Shown: one piece after another, positions 1 to 8,951 of the stretch | How positions within the stretch are numbered: position 1 is the stretch's first letter | How the letters are laid out: each line of letters starts with the position of its first letter | NCBI RefSeq assembly: GCF_018139145.2 | Contig: NC_059486.1 | Location: 6,138,001 to 6,202,000 of the forward strand | DNA from: Gymnogyps californianus | Lineage: Eukaryota; Chordata; Aves; Accipitriformes; Cathartidae | Length of the DNA stretch: 64,000 nt | Direction of reading: 5' to 3' | Translations under genes and position numbers: made by a program | The notes under the pieces: generated by a model | The model's input: the letters and a program-made list of their open reading frames with translations, nothing else | Told to the model about the DNA's origin: nothing | The model's database searches: none

Positions 1-1409
1 TTCCCCTGCGCTCCCAGGCTGGCACCCAGGGCCCTGCCGGGTGCCTCCCTGCCCTCCTCCCAGCCCGGCTGCGCCAGGAGCCCCCGGGGCATCACCCCAG
101 GGGGATTCAGTCCTGCTGAAACTGTGGCCCCAGCACCAAGGAGTGGGGACGTGCCATGGGCCGGGGAGCTGGACCAAAGCTTTGCCTTCTAGCCCAGGGA
201 AGGGATATTTCCCGTGGGTGCAGCAGCTCCAGGGCCGTGCGTGAGGCTACCGGGGCAGAGCAGGGCTGGCCTGGGGCTGCTCTGTCGTGCCGCAAGAGGA
301 GCCCACAGGCTACTGCAGCGGTGGCTGTGTTTGCCCCGTGCCAGCCCGTTGGGCTCATGCTCAGTCCTTGCAGGAGCCCCCCAGCACCTCTGGCCCCCTG
401 GGAAAGCCCTGGCCCTGGGCAATGTCCCACCACGGCCCCACGACAGCACAGGGCTGCCCAGCACCCTGACCCCATCCCCGTCCTGCTGCGGATGCCGGGA
501 CTGGGGCTACCGCTGGGGACAAAGGCGCCGGCTCCTCCATGTCATGGGGTGCCGCTTGTTTTCAACAGTGACATTTTCTGCATCCCCACAAGTGTGACGG
601 GGCAGGGGACAAGGGCTGGGGATGAGGGTGTGAGATAGGGCCAGGCTGCGGGCAGGGGTGCTGGCCCCATGGGGGCTGCTTTTGTGGTGTCGGGAGCTGC
701 TGTGTGGGCAGCCGGGTCCCAGGTGGCCTTGTCCCCCAGCTCTGTGCCCGGGACCGTGGTGTGGGGCGGGGGGCCACGCGCCCTGGGCTGGGGCCAGGAG
801 GGCACGTGCAGGGCTGCACCAAGCGCCCTGCGGTCCTCAGCGGTGAGGCCTACTCTGTGCTCCCTGACGAGCCCCGCTCCTGGCCCCACTCCCTTCCTCT
901 GCTCCAGGTCAGGGTCCCAGGTGCTCATCGGTCACAGACAACATTCAGCTGAGGAGCTCGGAGGGATGGAAACGGGGGCTTTGCTCCTGCCTTTTCCCAG
1001 CCCTTTCCCCATGGGAGAGCCTAGTTGGACCCAGGTGGACCCCAAAAATCCACCCCAGTGGCAATAGCCTGGGCAAGGGCTTGTCCTTCCATCCCCGGCA
1101 CAGGCACCAGCTCGTCTGCTCCCCACAACCTGTGGGGGGGATGTTGGAGCTGCGGGTGCTGCCTGCCCCCCCGGCCCCCTTGCCCCCAGCAGCCCGGCTC
1201 TACCGTGCCCTTTGGCCTTGCAGCCTCTCGGCCAAGGCTGGGGACCCGGTGTTTGTGCTGGTGGGTTTGGGGCTCTGAGGTGGGACGTGTCTCCGCTCTG
1301 TGCCCTTGGACAAGCCCTGCTGCATCTGGGGCGGTGGGGCTGGGCGGGGAGCGGGGAGGGAGGTGGGGAGAGAGGCGCGGGCAGGATCCTGCCATGAGCG
1401 CGGGGTCAG

Positions 1410-1454
1410 ATTTGCATGGAGGGGCCGTGCCCCGGGCGGGTGGGGGCTTAAAAG
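1410..1454 (+). promoter_or_regulatory. IGLV-A promoter: octamer plus TATA-like box
   Basis: ATTTGCAT (1410-1417) is the reverse-orientation immunoglobulin octamer bound by OCT1/OCT2 with OCA-B. About 30 bp downstream is CTTAAAAG (1447-1454), a TATA-like element. The leader ATG follows 63 bp later, which is normal spacing for a light-chain V promoter. The same arrangement is present upstream of the two other intact V genes. Confidence 0.88.
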
Positions 1455-1516
1455 GGAGTCGGGGTCCATCAAAGAGCCCCATCGTCGTGGGGACGCGGAG
1501 CTGGTGGGATCGCGCC

Positions 1517-2000
1517 ATGGCCTGGGCCCCTCTCCTCCTCGCGGTGCTCACCCACAGCTCAGGTGCCATGGCCAGACTCGCTGCGCCCGGCCGGGGCCTT
1601 TGGGGACAGGGGCCCCGTCCCACTGCCCGGGGAGGGCTGTGGTCGTGGGGCACTGGCTGACCCCCATCTTCTCCCCTCTCTCCTCTCCGTCTCCAGGTTC
1701 CCTGGTCCAGGCAGCGGTGACTCAGCCGGCCTCGGTGTCAGCGAAGCTGGGACAAACCGTCCAGATCACCTGCTCCGGGCTTTACAGCAGCAGCTATGTT
1801 GGCTGGTACCAGCAGAAGGTTCCTGGCACTGCCCCTGTCACTGTGATCTACAACAGCAACAAGAGACCCTCGGACATCCCTTCGCGATTCTCCGGATCCT
1901 CGTCCGGCTCCACAGCCACGTTAACCATCACTGGGGTCCAAGCCGAGGACGAGGCTGTCTATTACTGTGGTGGCTCCGACAGCAGCAGCTATACTAGTGC
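1517..2000 (+). CDS. IGLV: Immunoglobulin lambda variable gene A (first intact V)
   Basis: Encodes the variable domain of the secreted/membrane lambda light chain. The leader exon 1517-1562 ([15 protein letters not shown] plus a split Gly) ends at a GT donor. The 134-bp intron ends in CTCCAG. The V exon 1697-2000 is open throughout. It shows FR1 with [14 protein letters not shown], the first Cys in ITCSG, the core Trp in GWYQQK, FR3 with [10 protein letters not shown] and [16 protein letters not shown], and a germline CDR3 of [10 protein letters not shown] plus a partial codon. An intact RSS abuts the exon, so this is a rearrangeable gene and not just a conversion donor. I see no defect. Whether it is actually used cannot be read from germline sequence. 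Confidence 0.95.
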
Positions 2001-2039
2001 CACAGTGACACGGAGCAATGGGGAAGTGATACAAAAACC
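2001..2039 (+). other. 23-bp-spacer recombination signal of IGLV-A
   Basis: Heptamer CACAGTG (2001-2007), a 23-bp spacer (2008-2030) and nonamer ACAAAAACC (2031-2039). This fits the 12/23 rule with the 12-RSS of the J segments downstream. The orientation gives deletional joining. Confidence 0.95.
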
Positions 2040-2221
2040 TCCCGCCATCGCAGGCACCAGTTAGGAGTCTCTGCTGTCCCCGTTTGATGGTGAGGCAGGT
2101 CCCTGCCATGGCCCTGCTCTTGCTGCCCTGTGCTGCAGGTGGCTGTGCCTGGTGTCCCAGCTTGTCTATCCCTTAGAGCCCCAGGTCTGTGCCATCCTGT
2201 CATTTGGGGAGGAGAGGGGAT

Positions 2222-2442
2222 AGGATAGGTTACAATACAATAGAACATTTCAGTTGGAAGGGACCTACAGGAATAATCTAGTTCAACTGCCTGACCACTT
2301 CAGGGCTGACCAAAAGTGAAAGGCTGTTACTAAGGGCATTGTCCAAATGCCTCTGTAACACCAACAGGCTTGGGGCATCGACCAGCTCTCTAGGAAGCCT
2401 GTCCAGTGTTTGACCACCCTCTTGGTAAAGAAATGCTGGGAT
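2222..2442 (-). mobile_element. Short 5'-truncated CR1 fragment inserted in V unit A
   Basis: The stretch contains the CR1 3'-end signature in reverse orientation: TTGGAAGGGACCTACAGG, then TCTAGTTCAACTGCC, and further on GTTTGACCACCCTCTTGGTAA. It is flanked by GGGAT (2217-2221 and 2438-2442), a plausible target-site duplication. The third V unit has the corresponding uninterrupted sequence (GAGGGGATGACCCCCA, around 6575-6590), so the insertion is absent there. The copy is diverged and has no coding capacity. Confidence 0.85.
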
Positions 2443-3891
2443 GACCCCCAGCAGCCCTGGCCCTGCCCCACGCGGCAGGGCCAGGTTCCCCTGCGCTCCC
2501 AGGCTGGCACCCAGGGCCCTGCCGGGTGCCTCCCTGCCCTCCTCCCAGCCCGGCTGCGCCAGGAGCCCCCGGGGCATCACCCCAGGGGGATTCAGTCCTG
2601 CTGAAACTGTGGCCCCAGCACCAAGGAGTGGGGACGTGCCATGGGCCGGGGAGCTGGACCAAAGCTTTGCCTTCTAGCCCAGGGAAGGGATATTTCCCGT
2701 GGGTGCAGCAGCTCCAGGGCCGTGCGTGAGGCTACCGGGGCAGAGCAGGGCTGGCCTGGGGCTGCTCTGTCATGCCGCAAGAGGAGCCCACAGGCTACTG
2801 CAGCGGTGGCTGTGTTTGCCCCGTGCCAGCCCGTTGGGCTCATGCTCAGTCCTTGCAGGAGCCCCCCAGCACCTCTGGCCCCCTGGGAAAGTCCTGGCCC
2901 TGGGCAATGTCCCACCACGGCCCCACGACAGCACAGGGCTGCCCAGCACCCTGACCCCATCCCCGTCCTGCTGCGGATGCCAGGACTGGGGCTACCGCTG
3001 GGGACAAAGGCGCTGGCTCCTCCATGTCATGGGGTGCCGCTTGTTTTCAACAGTGACATTTTCTGCGTCCCCACAAGTGTGACGGGGCAGGGGACAAGGG
3101 CTGGGGATGAGGGTGTGAGATAGGGCCAGGCTGCGGGCAGGGGTGCTGGCCCCATGGGGGCTGCTTTTGTGGTGTCGGGAGCTGCTGTGTGGGCAGCCGG
3201 GTCCCAGGTGGCCTTGTCCCCAGCTCTGTGCCCGGGACCGTGGTGTGGGGCGGGGGGGCCACGCGCCCTGGGCTGGGGCCAGGAGGGCACGTGCAGGGCT
3301 GCACCAAGCGCCCTGCGGTCCTCAGTGGTGAGGCCTACTCTGTGCTCCCTGACGAGCCCCGCTCCTGGCCCCACTCCCTTCCTCTGCTCCAGGTCAGGGT
3401 CCCAGGTGCTCATCGGTCACAGACAACATTCAGCTGAGGAGCTCGGAGGGATGGAAACGGGGGCTTTGCTCCTGCCTTTTCCCAGCCCTTTCCCCATGGG
3501 AGAGCCTAGTTGGACCCAGGTGGACCCCAAAAATCCACCCCAGTGGCAATAGCCTGGGCAAGGGCTTGTCCTTCCATCCCCGGCACAGGCACCAGCTCAT
3601 CTGCTCCCCACAACCTGTGGGGGGATGTTGGAGCTGCGGGTGCTGCCTGCCCCCCGGCCCCCTTGCCCCCAGCAGCCCGGCTCTACCGTGCCCTTTGGCC
3701 TTGCAGCCTCTCGGCCAAGGCTGGGGACCCGGTGTTTGTGCTGGTGGGTTTGGGGCTCTGAGGTGGGACGTGTCTCCGCTCTGTGCCCTTGGACAAGCCC
3801 TGCTGCATCTGGGGCGGTGGGCTGGGCGGGGAGCGGGGAGGGAGGTGGGGAGAGAGGCGCGGGCAGGATCCTGCCATGAGCGCGGGGTCAG

Positions 3892-3936
3892 ATTTGCATG
3901 GAGGGGCCGTGCCCCGGGCGGGTGGGGGCTTAAAAG
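3892..3936 (+). promoter_or_regulatory. IGLV-B promoter: octamer plus TATA-like box
   Basis: ATTTGCAT at 3892-3899 and CTTAAAAG at 3929-3936, with the leader ATG at 3999. Spacing is the same as in the other two V units. Confidence 0.88.
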
Positions 3937-3998
3937 GGAGTCGGGGTCCATCAAAGAGCCCCATCGTCGTGGGGACGCGGAGCTGGTGGGATCGCGCC

Positions 3999-4472
3999 AT
4001 GGCCTGGGCCCCTCTCCTCCTCGCGGTGCTCGCCCACAGCTCAGGTGCCATGGCCAGACTCGCTGCGCCCGGCCGGGGCCTTTGGGGACAGGGGCCCCGT
4101 CCGCTGCCCGGGGAGGGCTGTGGTCGTGGGGCACTGGCTGACCCCCATCTTCTCCCCTCTCTCCTCTCCGTCTCCAGGTTCCCTGGTCCAGGCAGCGGTG
4201 ACTCAGCCGGCCTCGGTGTCAGCGAACCCGGGACAAACCGTCCAGATCACCTGCTCCGGAAGCAGCTATGGTGTTGGCTGGTACCAGCAGAAGGTTCCTG
4301 GCAGTGCCCCTGTCACTGTGATCTACAACAACGACAAGAGACCCTCGGGCATCCCTTCACGATTCTCCGGGTCCAAGTCCGGCTCCACTGGCACATTAAC
4401 CATCACTGGAGTCCAAGCCGAGGACGAGGCTGTCTATTTCTGTGGTGGCTACGACAGCAGCAGTACTGATCC
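3999..4472 (+). CDS. IGLV: Immunoglobulin lambda variable gene B (second intact V)
   Basis: Leader exon 3999-4044, a 133-bp intron, then V exon 4178-4472. The frame is open with both canonical cysteines (ITCSG and AVYFC) and the GWYQQK tryptophan. FR1 reads [10 protein letters not shown], and the germline CDR3 is [10 protein letters not shown]. The V exon is 9 bp shorter than in genes A and C: CDR1 lacks two codons (SSYGV in place of LYSSSYV) and CDR3 lacks one. All three differences keep the frame. The framework is almost identical to gene A, while CDR1, CDR2 (NNDKRPSG) and CDR3 differ. It is predicted to be rearrangeable, with an intact promoter, splice sites and RSS. Confidence 0.95.
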
Positions 4473-4511
4473 CACAGTGACACGGAGCAATGGGGAAGTG
4501 ATACAAAAACC
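4473..4511 (+). other. 23-bp-spacer recombination signal of IGLV-B
   Basis: Heptamer CACAGTG (4473-4479), spacer 4480-4502 (23 bp), nonamer ACAAAAACC (4503-4511). The heptamer and nonamer match those of genes A and C. Confidence 0.95.
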
Positions 4512-4699
4512 TCCCGCCATCGCAGGCACCAGTTAGGAGTCTCTGCTGTGCTCGTTTGATGGTGGGCCTGGTCCCCACCATGGCCCTGCCCTGTGCTGCA
4601 GGTGGCTGTGCCTGGTGGCCTGGCTCTGCCGTCCCTTAGAGCCCCAGGTCTGTGCCATCCCCGGTCATTTGGGGAGGGTTTGTACATCACTTGGGAACG

Positions 4700-4836
4700 T
4701 GCCACTCTCCATGGCCACATTGCCCATTGCTGGGATCCAAGCTGAGGCACAGGCTGTCTCTTACTGTGCTGGCTGGGACACCAGTGCTGATCAGGGTCAT
4801 GGTGACTCCCAGCACTGGGGAAGTGAGACACAAACC
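4700..4836 (+). pseudogene. Truncated IGLV pseudogene: FR3 end, CDR3 and degenerate 23-RSS
   Basis: Only the 3' end of a V exon survives. It encodes an FR3-like stretch (ATLPIAGIQAEAQAVSYC, compare [18 protein letters not shown]) followed by AGWDTSADQ. The Cys is retained but the usual Asp of AEDEA is altered. Behind it are a decayed heptamer CATGGTG (4798-4804), a spacer of exactly 23 bp (4805-4827) and the nonamer-like ACACAAACC (4828-4836). There is no leader, promoter, FR1 or FR2. It is most simply the relic of a further V unit that once lay between units B and C. It could still act as a short gene-conversion donor. Confidence 0.88.
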
Positions 4837-5540
4837 CACTGTTGCTCCAGGGCCCCTCGGGTGCCGCCTGCTGCTGCTGCTACTGCTATTGCTGCTTGGA
4901 CACGGTGTTGGAGCAGCAAATGTGCCTGTGAGGCGGCTCCTGCCGTGGGGCACGTGCTCTGCTCCAGCATTTCCCCTCCGTGCTGCCCGCAGGCAGACAG
5001 TCCCCTGCAGCCCTGCCCTTCCTGTGCCCGTCAGCTCTCTGTGCCCCGGGCTCCCTGGGGCTGCTAGCATCGGGGACAGGTCGTAGGGGTGTGGGCATTT
5101 CCCACGAGTGCAGCCACTCTTGGGCTGGGCATGAGGCTGCCGAAGGCAGGTGCGATCCCTGTGCCCTGGGTCAGAGCAGGCCTGGCTGGGGTCTGCCCCG
5201 ACGGCTGCAAGCAGAGCCCCTGGGCTGCCCCAGCTCTGGCTGCGTTTGCCCAGTGCTGGCCCATTGGGCTCATGAGCAGCTCGTGGGGAGGCACTGCTGG
5301 AGCCCTGGGACTCAGTGCCGGACGGCTCCCGTTGTGCTGGGGAGTGGATGCCTGGGAAGCACAAAGGTCTGGAGCGGTGGGCCTGGGCTGGCAGGGGAAG
5401 AGCCAGGGCAGAAAAGCAGCACAGCAAGAGGGTACCTTAGGGACCTGGGACAGCCATAGGAGGGCAAGATGCTGCAAGTGGGGTGGGGAGTGCTGGGGAT
5501 TGGCGTCGTCCCAGCCCCATCACTGGGAGCTGCGAGTGCC
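4837..5540 (+). repeat. Diverged upstream flank of V unit C
   Basis: No gene. The stretch at about 5090-5300 aligns in patches with the flank of unit A (about 190-370): both have a TTTCCC...GTGCAGC start and a GGCCCATTGGGCTCATG-like end. It is far more diverged than A is from B. CTG-rich low-complexity sequence occurs at 4867-4900. Close identity to units A and B resumes near 5540. Confidence 0.7.
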
Positions 5541-5781
5541 ACCTGCCCCCCTTGCCCCCAGCAGCCCGGCTCTACCGTGCCCTTTGGCCTTGCAGCCTCT
5601 CGGCCAAGGCTGGGGACCCAGTGTTTGTGCTGGTGGGTTTGGGGCTCTGAGGTGGGACGTGTCTCCGCTCTGTGCCCTTGGACAAGCCCTGCTGCATCTG
5701 GGGCGGTGGGGCTGGGCGGGGAGCGGGGAGGGAGGTGGGGAGAGAGGCGCGGGCAGGATCCTGCCATGAGCGCGGGGTCAG

Positions 5782-5826
5782 ATTTGCATGGAGGGGCCGT
5801 GCCCCGGGCGGGTGGGGGCTTAAAAG
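5782..5826 (+). promoter_or_regulatory. IGLV-C promoter: octamer plus TATA-like box
   Basis: ATTTGCAT at 5782-5789, CTTAAAAG at 5819-5826 and the leader ATG at 5889. The architecture is the same as that of IGLV-A and IGLV-B. Confidence 0.88.
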
Positions 5827-5888
5827 GGAGTCGAGGTCCATCAAAGAGCCCCATCGTCGTGGGGACGCGGAGCTGGTGGGATCGCGCC

Positions 5889-6372
5889 ATGGCCTGGGCC
5901 CCTCTCCTCCTCGCGGTGCTCGCCCACAGCTCAGGTGCCATGGCCAGACTCGCTGCGCCCGGCCGGGGCCTTTGGGGACAGGGGCCCCGTTCCGCTGCCC
6001 GGGGAGGGCTGTGCTCGTGGGGCACTGGCTGACCCCCATCTTCTCCCCTCTCTCCTCTCCCTCTCCAGGTTCCCTGGTCCAGGCAGCGCTGACTCAGCCG
6101 CCCTCGGTATCAGCGAACCCGGGACAAACTGTCCAGATCACCTGCTCCGGTGTTTACAGCAGCAGCAATGTTGGCTGGTACCAGCAGAAGGTTCCTGGCA
6201 GTGCCCCTGTCACTGTGATCTACGATAGCAATGACAGACCCTCAGGCATCCCTTCGCGATTCTCCGGATCCTACTCCGGCTCCACAGCCACGTTAACCAT
6301 CACTGGAGTCCAAGCTGAGGATGAGGCTGTCTATTACTGTGGTGGCTACGACAGCAGCAGCAGTACTGATCC
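5889..6372 (+). CDS. IGLV: Immunoglobulin lambda variable gene C (third intact V, J-proximal)
   Basis: Leader exon 5889-5934 (identical signal peptide to gene B), a 134-bp intron, V exon 6069-6372. The frame is intact. FR1 reads [17 protein letters not shown], and the domain keeps the ITCSG Cys, GWYQQK Trp and AVYYC Cys. CDR1 is VYSSSNV, CDR2 DSNDRPSG and the germline CDR3 [11 protein letters not shown]. By position it is the nearest V to J and so corresponds to the single functional V of the chicken locus. Here it has two complete upstream relatives. Nothing in the sequence suggests it is defective. Confidence 0.95.
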
Positions 6373-6411
6373 CACAGTGACACGGAGCAATAGGGAAGCG
6401 ATACAAAAACC
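6373..6411 (+). other. 23-bp-spacer recombination signal of IGLV-C
   Basis: Heptamer CACAGTG (6373-6379), 23-bp spacer (6380-6402) with two substitutions relative to units A and B, and nonamer ACAAAAACC (6403-6411). Confidence 0.95.
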
Positions 6412-6730
6412 TCCTGCCATCGCAGGCACCAGTTAGGAGTCTCTGCTGTGCTCGTTCGGTGGTTGGGCAGGTCCCCACCATGGCCCTGCCCTGTGCTGCA
6501 GATGGCTCTGTCTGGTGTCCCGGTTCAGCTGTCCCTTAGAGTCTGAGGTCTGTGCCCATCCCCAGTCATATGAAGAGGGGATGACCCCCAGTAGCCCTGG
6601 CCCTGCCCCGTGCTGCAGGGCTGAGTTCCCCTGCACTCCCAGGCTGGCACCCAGGGCCCTGCCGGGTGCCTCCCTGCCCTCCTCCCAGCCAGCTGCGCCA
6701 GGAGCCCCAGGGCACTGGGCACCTGCTCCC

Positions 6731-8884
6731 CCCAGCCAGTGCTGATTTTAGCCCATAAAGGATGTGGTTTCTGGTGGTAGATGTTCGCACCAGCCATGCC
6801 ATGGCAGTTTCAGGATGGTTTATCCTGCAAGGCTGCTCAGCACATCCTACACTTTCCCTTATCGTTTGCTTCCAGGCATGTCCGGGCAAGCCACGTGGCA
6901 GCAGCTAATAGTGCCTGGCATGGCCTCTGTTGCTCAGCCCTGGCAGCTGGGACACAGCAGTTGTGTGTAGCCTCCCCAGTGCCCCCCCCATGACTAGCAC
7001 CCCCTCACCTGCCCCCGCTCCTGCCGAGGCCATGTGCCAGGCAGGTGCTGAAGGGCCAGCACCCCTGGTACGTCCAGCACATCATCAGTCCTTCTCCATG
7101 CCTCCCTCCAAGCAGAAGAGCTGGACTTTCGAGCTGAACATTGTCCCCCTTATTGTCCTCCCCTAAAATGGGATGGAAACCCCATGGAAGTCTGAGAAAT
7201 GTTCAGAAACGGGTCATCCACAATAGATGGCATCGGCTTCAGCTAAATGCTTTGCATAGACAATTTCAGTGATTTTTTTTGGCTGGTTTTAGCCTTTGCA
7301 CCAATGCACAAGCCTACCGAGGCAAACCAAACCTCTGGAACAGAAAGTGCCTCGAACCACAAAATCTTTGAAGCATCAGTTATTTTCTAGTGACTCAGGA
7401 GGTTCACTGACTCTGCCTCTTTCTATAACCACTTGCACAAACCACAGCATTTGAATATTTTCGAGTTCAATTTAAGTTGGTGCTATTGAAATTCAGCACT
7501 CCAAGACCTTGTTTGCTCTGAACTGAGCATGCTGTGCCCTGTGAGATTGGCACCATGCTGGGAAAATACTTTACAAAGCAGCAGCCAAGCCTTCCCTGGG
7601 GAATTTAAAGTTAATCAGTCTTAGCTGAAACCCATCCTGGCTCATCCCTGCCTTGGCTATCGCAGCTGTATGTAGACATCCGCATCCCTTGCATGCTTTT
7701 CTCTGCTAGTCCCAGCTCTTCCTCTTTACCGACAGCCTCTGATGCCTCCTCTCCAACCACTTTTGCATGCCCTGGCCCTTGGCAGATGCTCCCAGGAGCG
7801 CTCACCCCAGGGGTGTTGCTCCAAGGGGCTAAGGCAGGGACTAATACTGTGCTACCGGGAGCAGCAGCCCAGGGGATGCAGAATGGGCAGGGGTAGCTCT
7901 GCAGGAAGCTGAGTTCCTGGGTGGGTAGGGGATACTGCTGGCAGGGTGCTTGGAGCAAACCTGCAGGTCTCTGCGGTCTCCCTTTCTCCTGTGCAAGGAA
8001 AATATGTCTGCTATGCCCTTCTGTCCGTGCTGCTCCTCCCTGCTGCTCTGGAGCTGGCTTAGCTGGTGGAGCAGCACCATCTTCCACCCCCGGTGCCTTG
8101 GGAAGCAGCCACCACCTCAGCAGAACCAGGTGAGATGGGTTTAAGTAAGTGCTCCACTTGGCGCTGAAGGCCGCTCTGGCACCGTCCAGCTCAGCTCCCA
8201 AAGGCAGGAGGGTGCCCAGGGCAGGACCGGCAGCACATGGGCTGCCTGCCCTCCACTGCGCTCACCCTGGCAGTAATGCATGTTTGCCCTCAGCACACAC
8301 ATGCGCTGGGACCTGCTGCCCTCACTTGCCCTTTAGTTCATGCTCCTCACACCCCTCTGGCCCCCGGCTTGCCCATAGCCCAGGCCATGCCACCCACTCA
8401 GGGCTGCCCATGCTCGGCACATCTCTGGCATCCCCGCATGGCCCAGCCCGGGGAGGAGTGCTGTGGAGGAGTGCTGTGGTGCTCAAATAGGGTGAAGCTG
8501 GACCTGGTGAGCTGCCACCCCCTCCCCAGAGACAGGGTGGGACTGATCATAAGGCCACCAAAGGCAGACTGGCCCAAACTCAGGGGGCACCTTCACTAAA
8601 ACTTGTGAGCCAGCGAGCATTTTACACAGGGGGTGTTTGGAGGGGGATTGACATGTGATTTCAGCCAAGACTTTGGCCAACGGATAAGCACAGCTTATCC
8701 AGCACAGCTGCTGGATATCCCTTGGGAGAGACGGGTCGGGGGGAGGATGCACAAATACCATCCCTACTCCGTCATCCCCAGCAAGTGGCACTGCACAAGC
8801 TGTGTCAGTGGCTGGGAGCCCGGCTGCCTCCCCGCCATGCTCACAGGGCGCCAGGGCCGCCGGCTGGGCATAAGCAGCTGCTTC
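6731..8884. other. V-J intergenic spacer
   Basis: No gene, V remnant or mobile element recognised. The GC-rich first part carries open frames on both strands at 7611-8201 and 8149-8599, with no splice context and no resemblance to known proteins. An inverted repeat (ATCCAGCA - CAGC - TGCTGGAT) lies near 8697-8716, about 190 bp before the proximal J. An untemplated RAG join to J2 would delete this interval together with the proximal J-C cluster. Confidence 0.6.
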
Positions 8885-8912
8885 GGCTTCAGCGCAGCAA
8901 TGTGTCACTGCG
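8885..8912 (+). other. Degenerate 12-bp-spacer recombination signal of the proximal J
   Basis: Nonamer-like GGCTTCAGC (8885-8893; 6 of 9 match GGTTTTTGC), a 12-bp spacer (8894-8905) and heptamer-like CACTGCG (8906-8912). The first four heptamer bases, CACT, are intact; position 6 departs from CACTGTG. Spacing is right but both elements are weakened, so recombination is expected to be inefficient. Confidence 0.7.
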
Positions 8913-8951
8913 CTTATTTCTTTGGCAGTGGGACCCAGCTGACCATCCCCG
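8913..8951 (+). CDS. IGLJ: Proximal lambda joining segment, intact frame, probably not functional
   Basis: Encodes YFFGSGTQLTIP plus a split Gly and includes the J-motif FGXGT. It ends in a GTAAGT splice donor at 8952. The coding end is one base longer than in the distal J, so an untrimmed join from any of the three V genes would be out of frame. The partner C exon (9839) is a pseudogene, and the RSS is degenerate. A product could arise only if the donor skipped to the distal C exon. It is labelled J1 here for position only. Confidence 0.75.

Larger units (their letters stand above)
1..2485 (+). repeat. IGLV tandem duplication unit A
   Basis: The first base run of the window recurs at 2486, and the two copies stay nearly identical over about 2.2 kb, with a few substitutions and small indels. 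The unit holds about 1.4 kb of GC-rich upstream flank with no recognisable gene or V remnant. After that come the promoter, leader, V exon and RSS of the first V gene, a short 3' flank and a CR1 insertion. The left edge is cut by the window, so the unit may extend further. The long overlapping open frames on both strands in 40-1650 reflect GC richness and resemble no protein I recognise. Confidence 0.9.
2486..4680 (+). repeat. IGLV tandem duplication unit B
   Basis: Near-identical copy of unit A, displaced by about 2482-2485 bp. Indels of a few bases (for example within 3230-3260 and 3640-3660) show it is not an exact duplication. Homology to unit A continues through the V 3' flank and stops near 4680. 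There the sequence passes into the remnant of another V unit instead of the CR1 copy seen in A. Confidence 0.9.
5541..6730 (+). repeat. IGLV tandem duplication unit C with 3' flank
   Basis: From about 5540 this copy closely follows unit A (about 1170 onward) and unit B through the promoter, V gene and RSS. Beyond the RSS, 6575-6720 matches the sequence that begins units A and B (about 2440-2600). This means a further unit start, truncated, lies downstream of the third V. It is the most diverged of the three intact units. Confidence 0.82.

Noticed and set aside
1021..1660. Mutually antisense 210-codon frames upstream of V gene A
   Set aside because: Both run through the V promoter and leader region and recur in unit B with frame changes; typical of GC-rich noncoding sequence.
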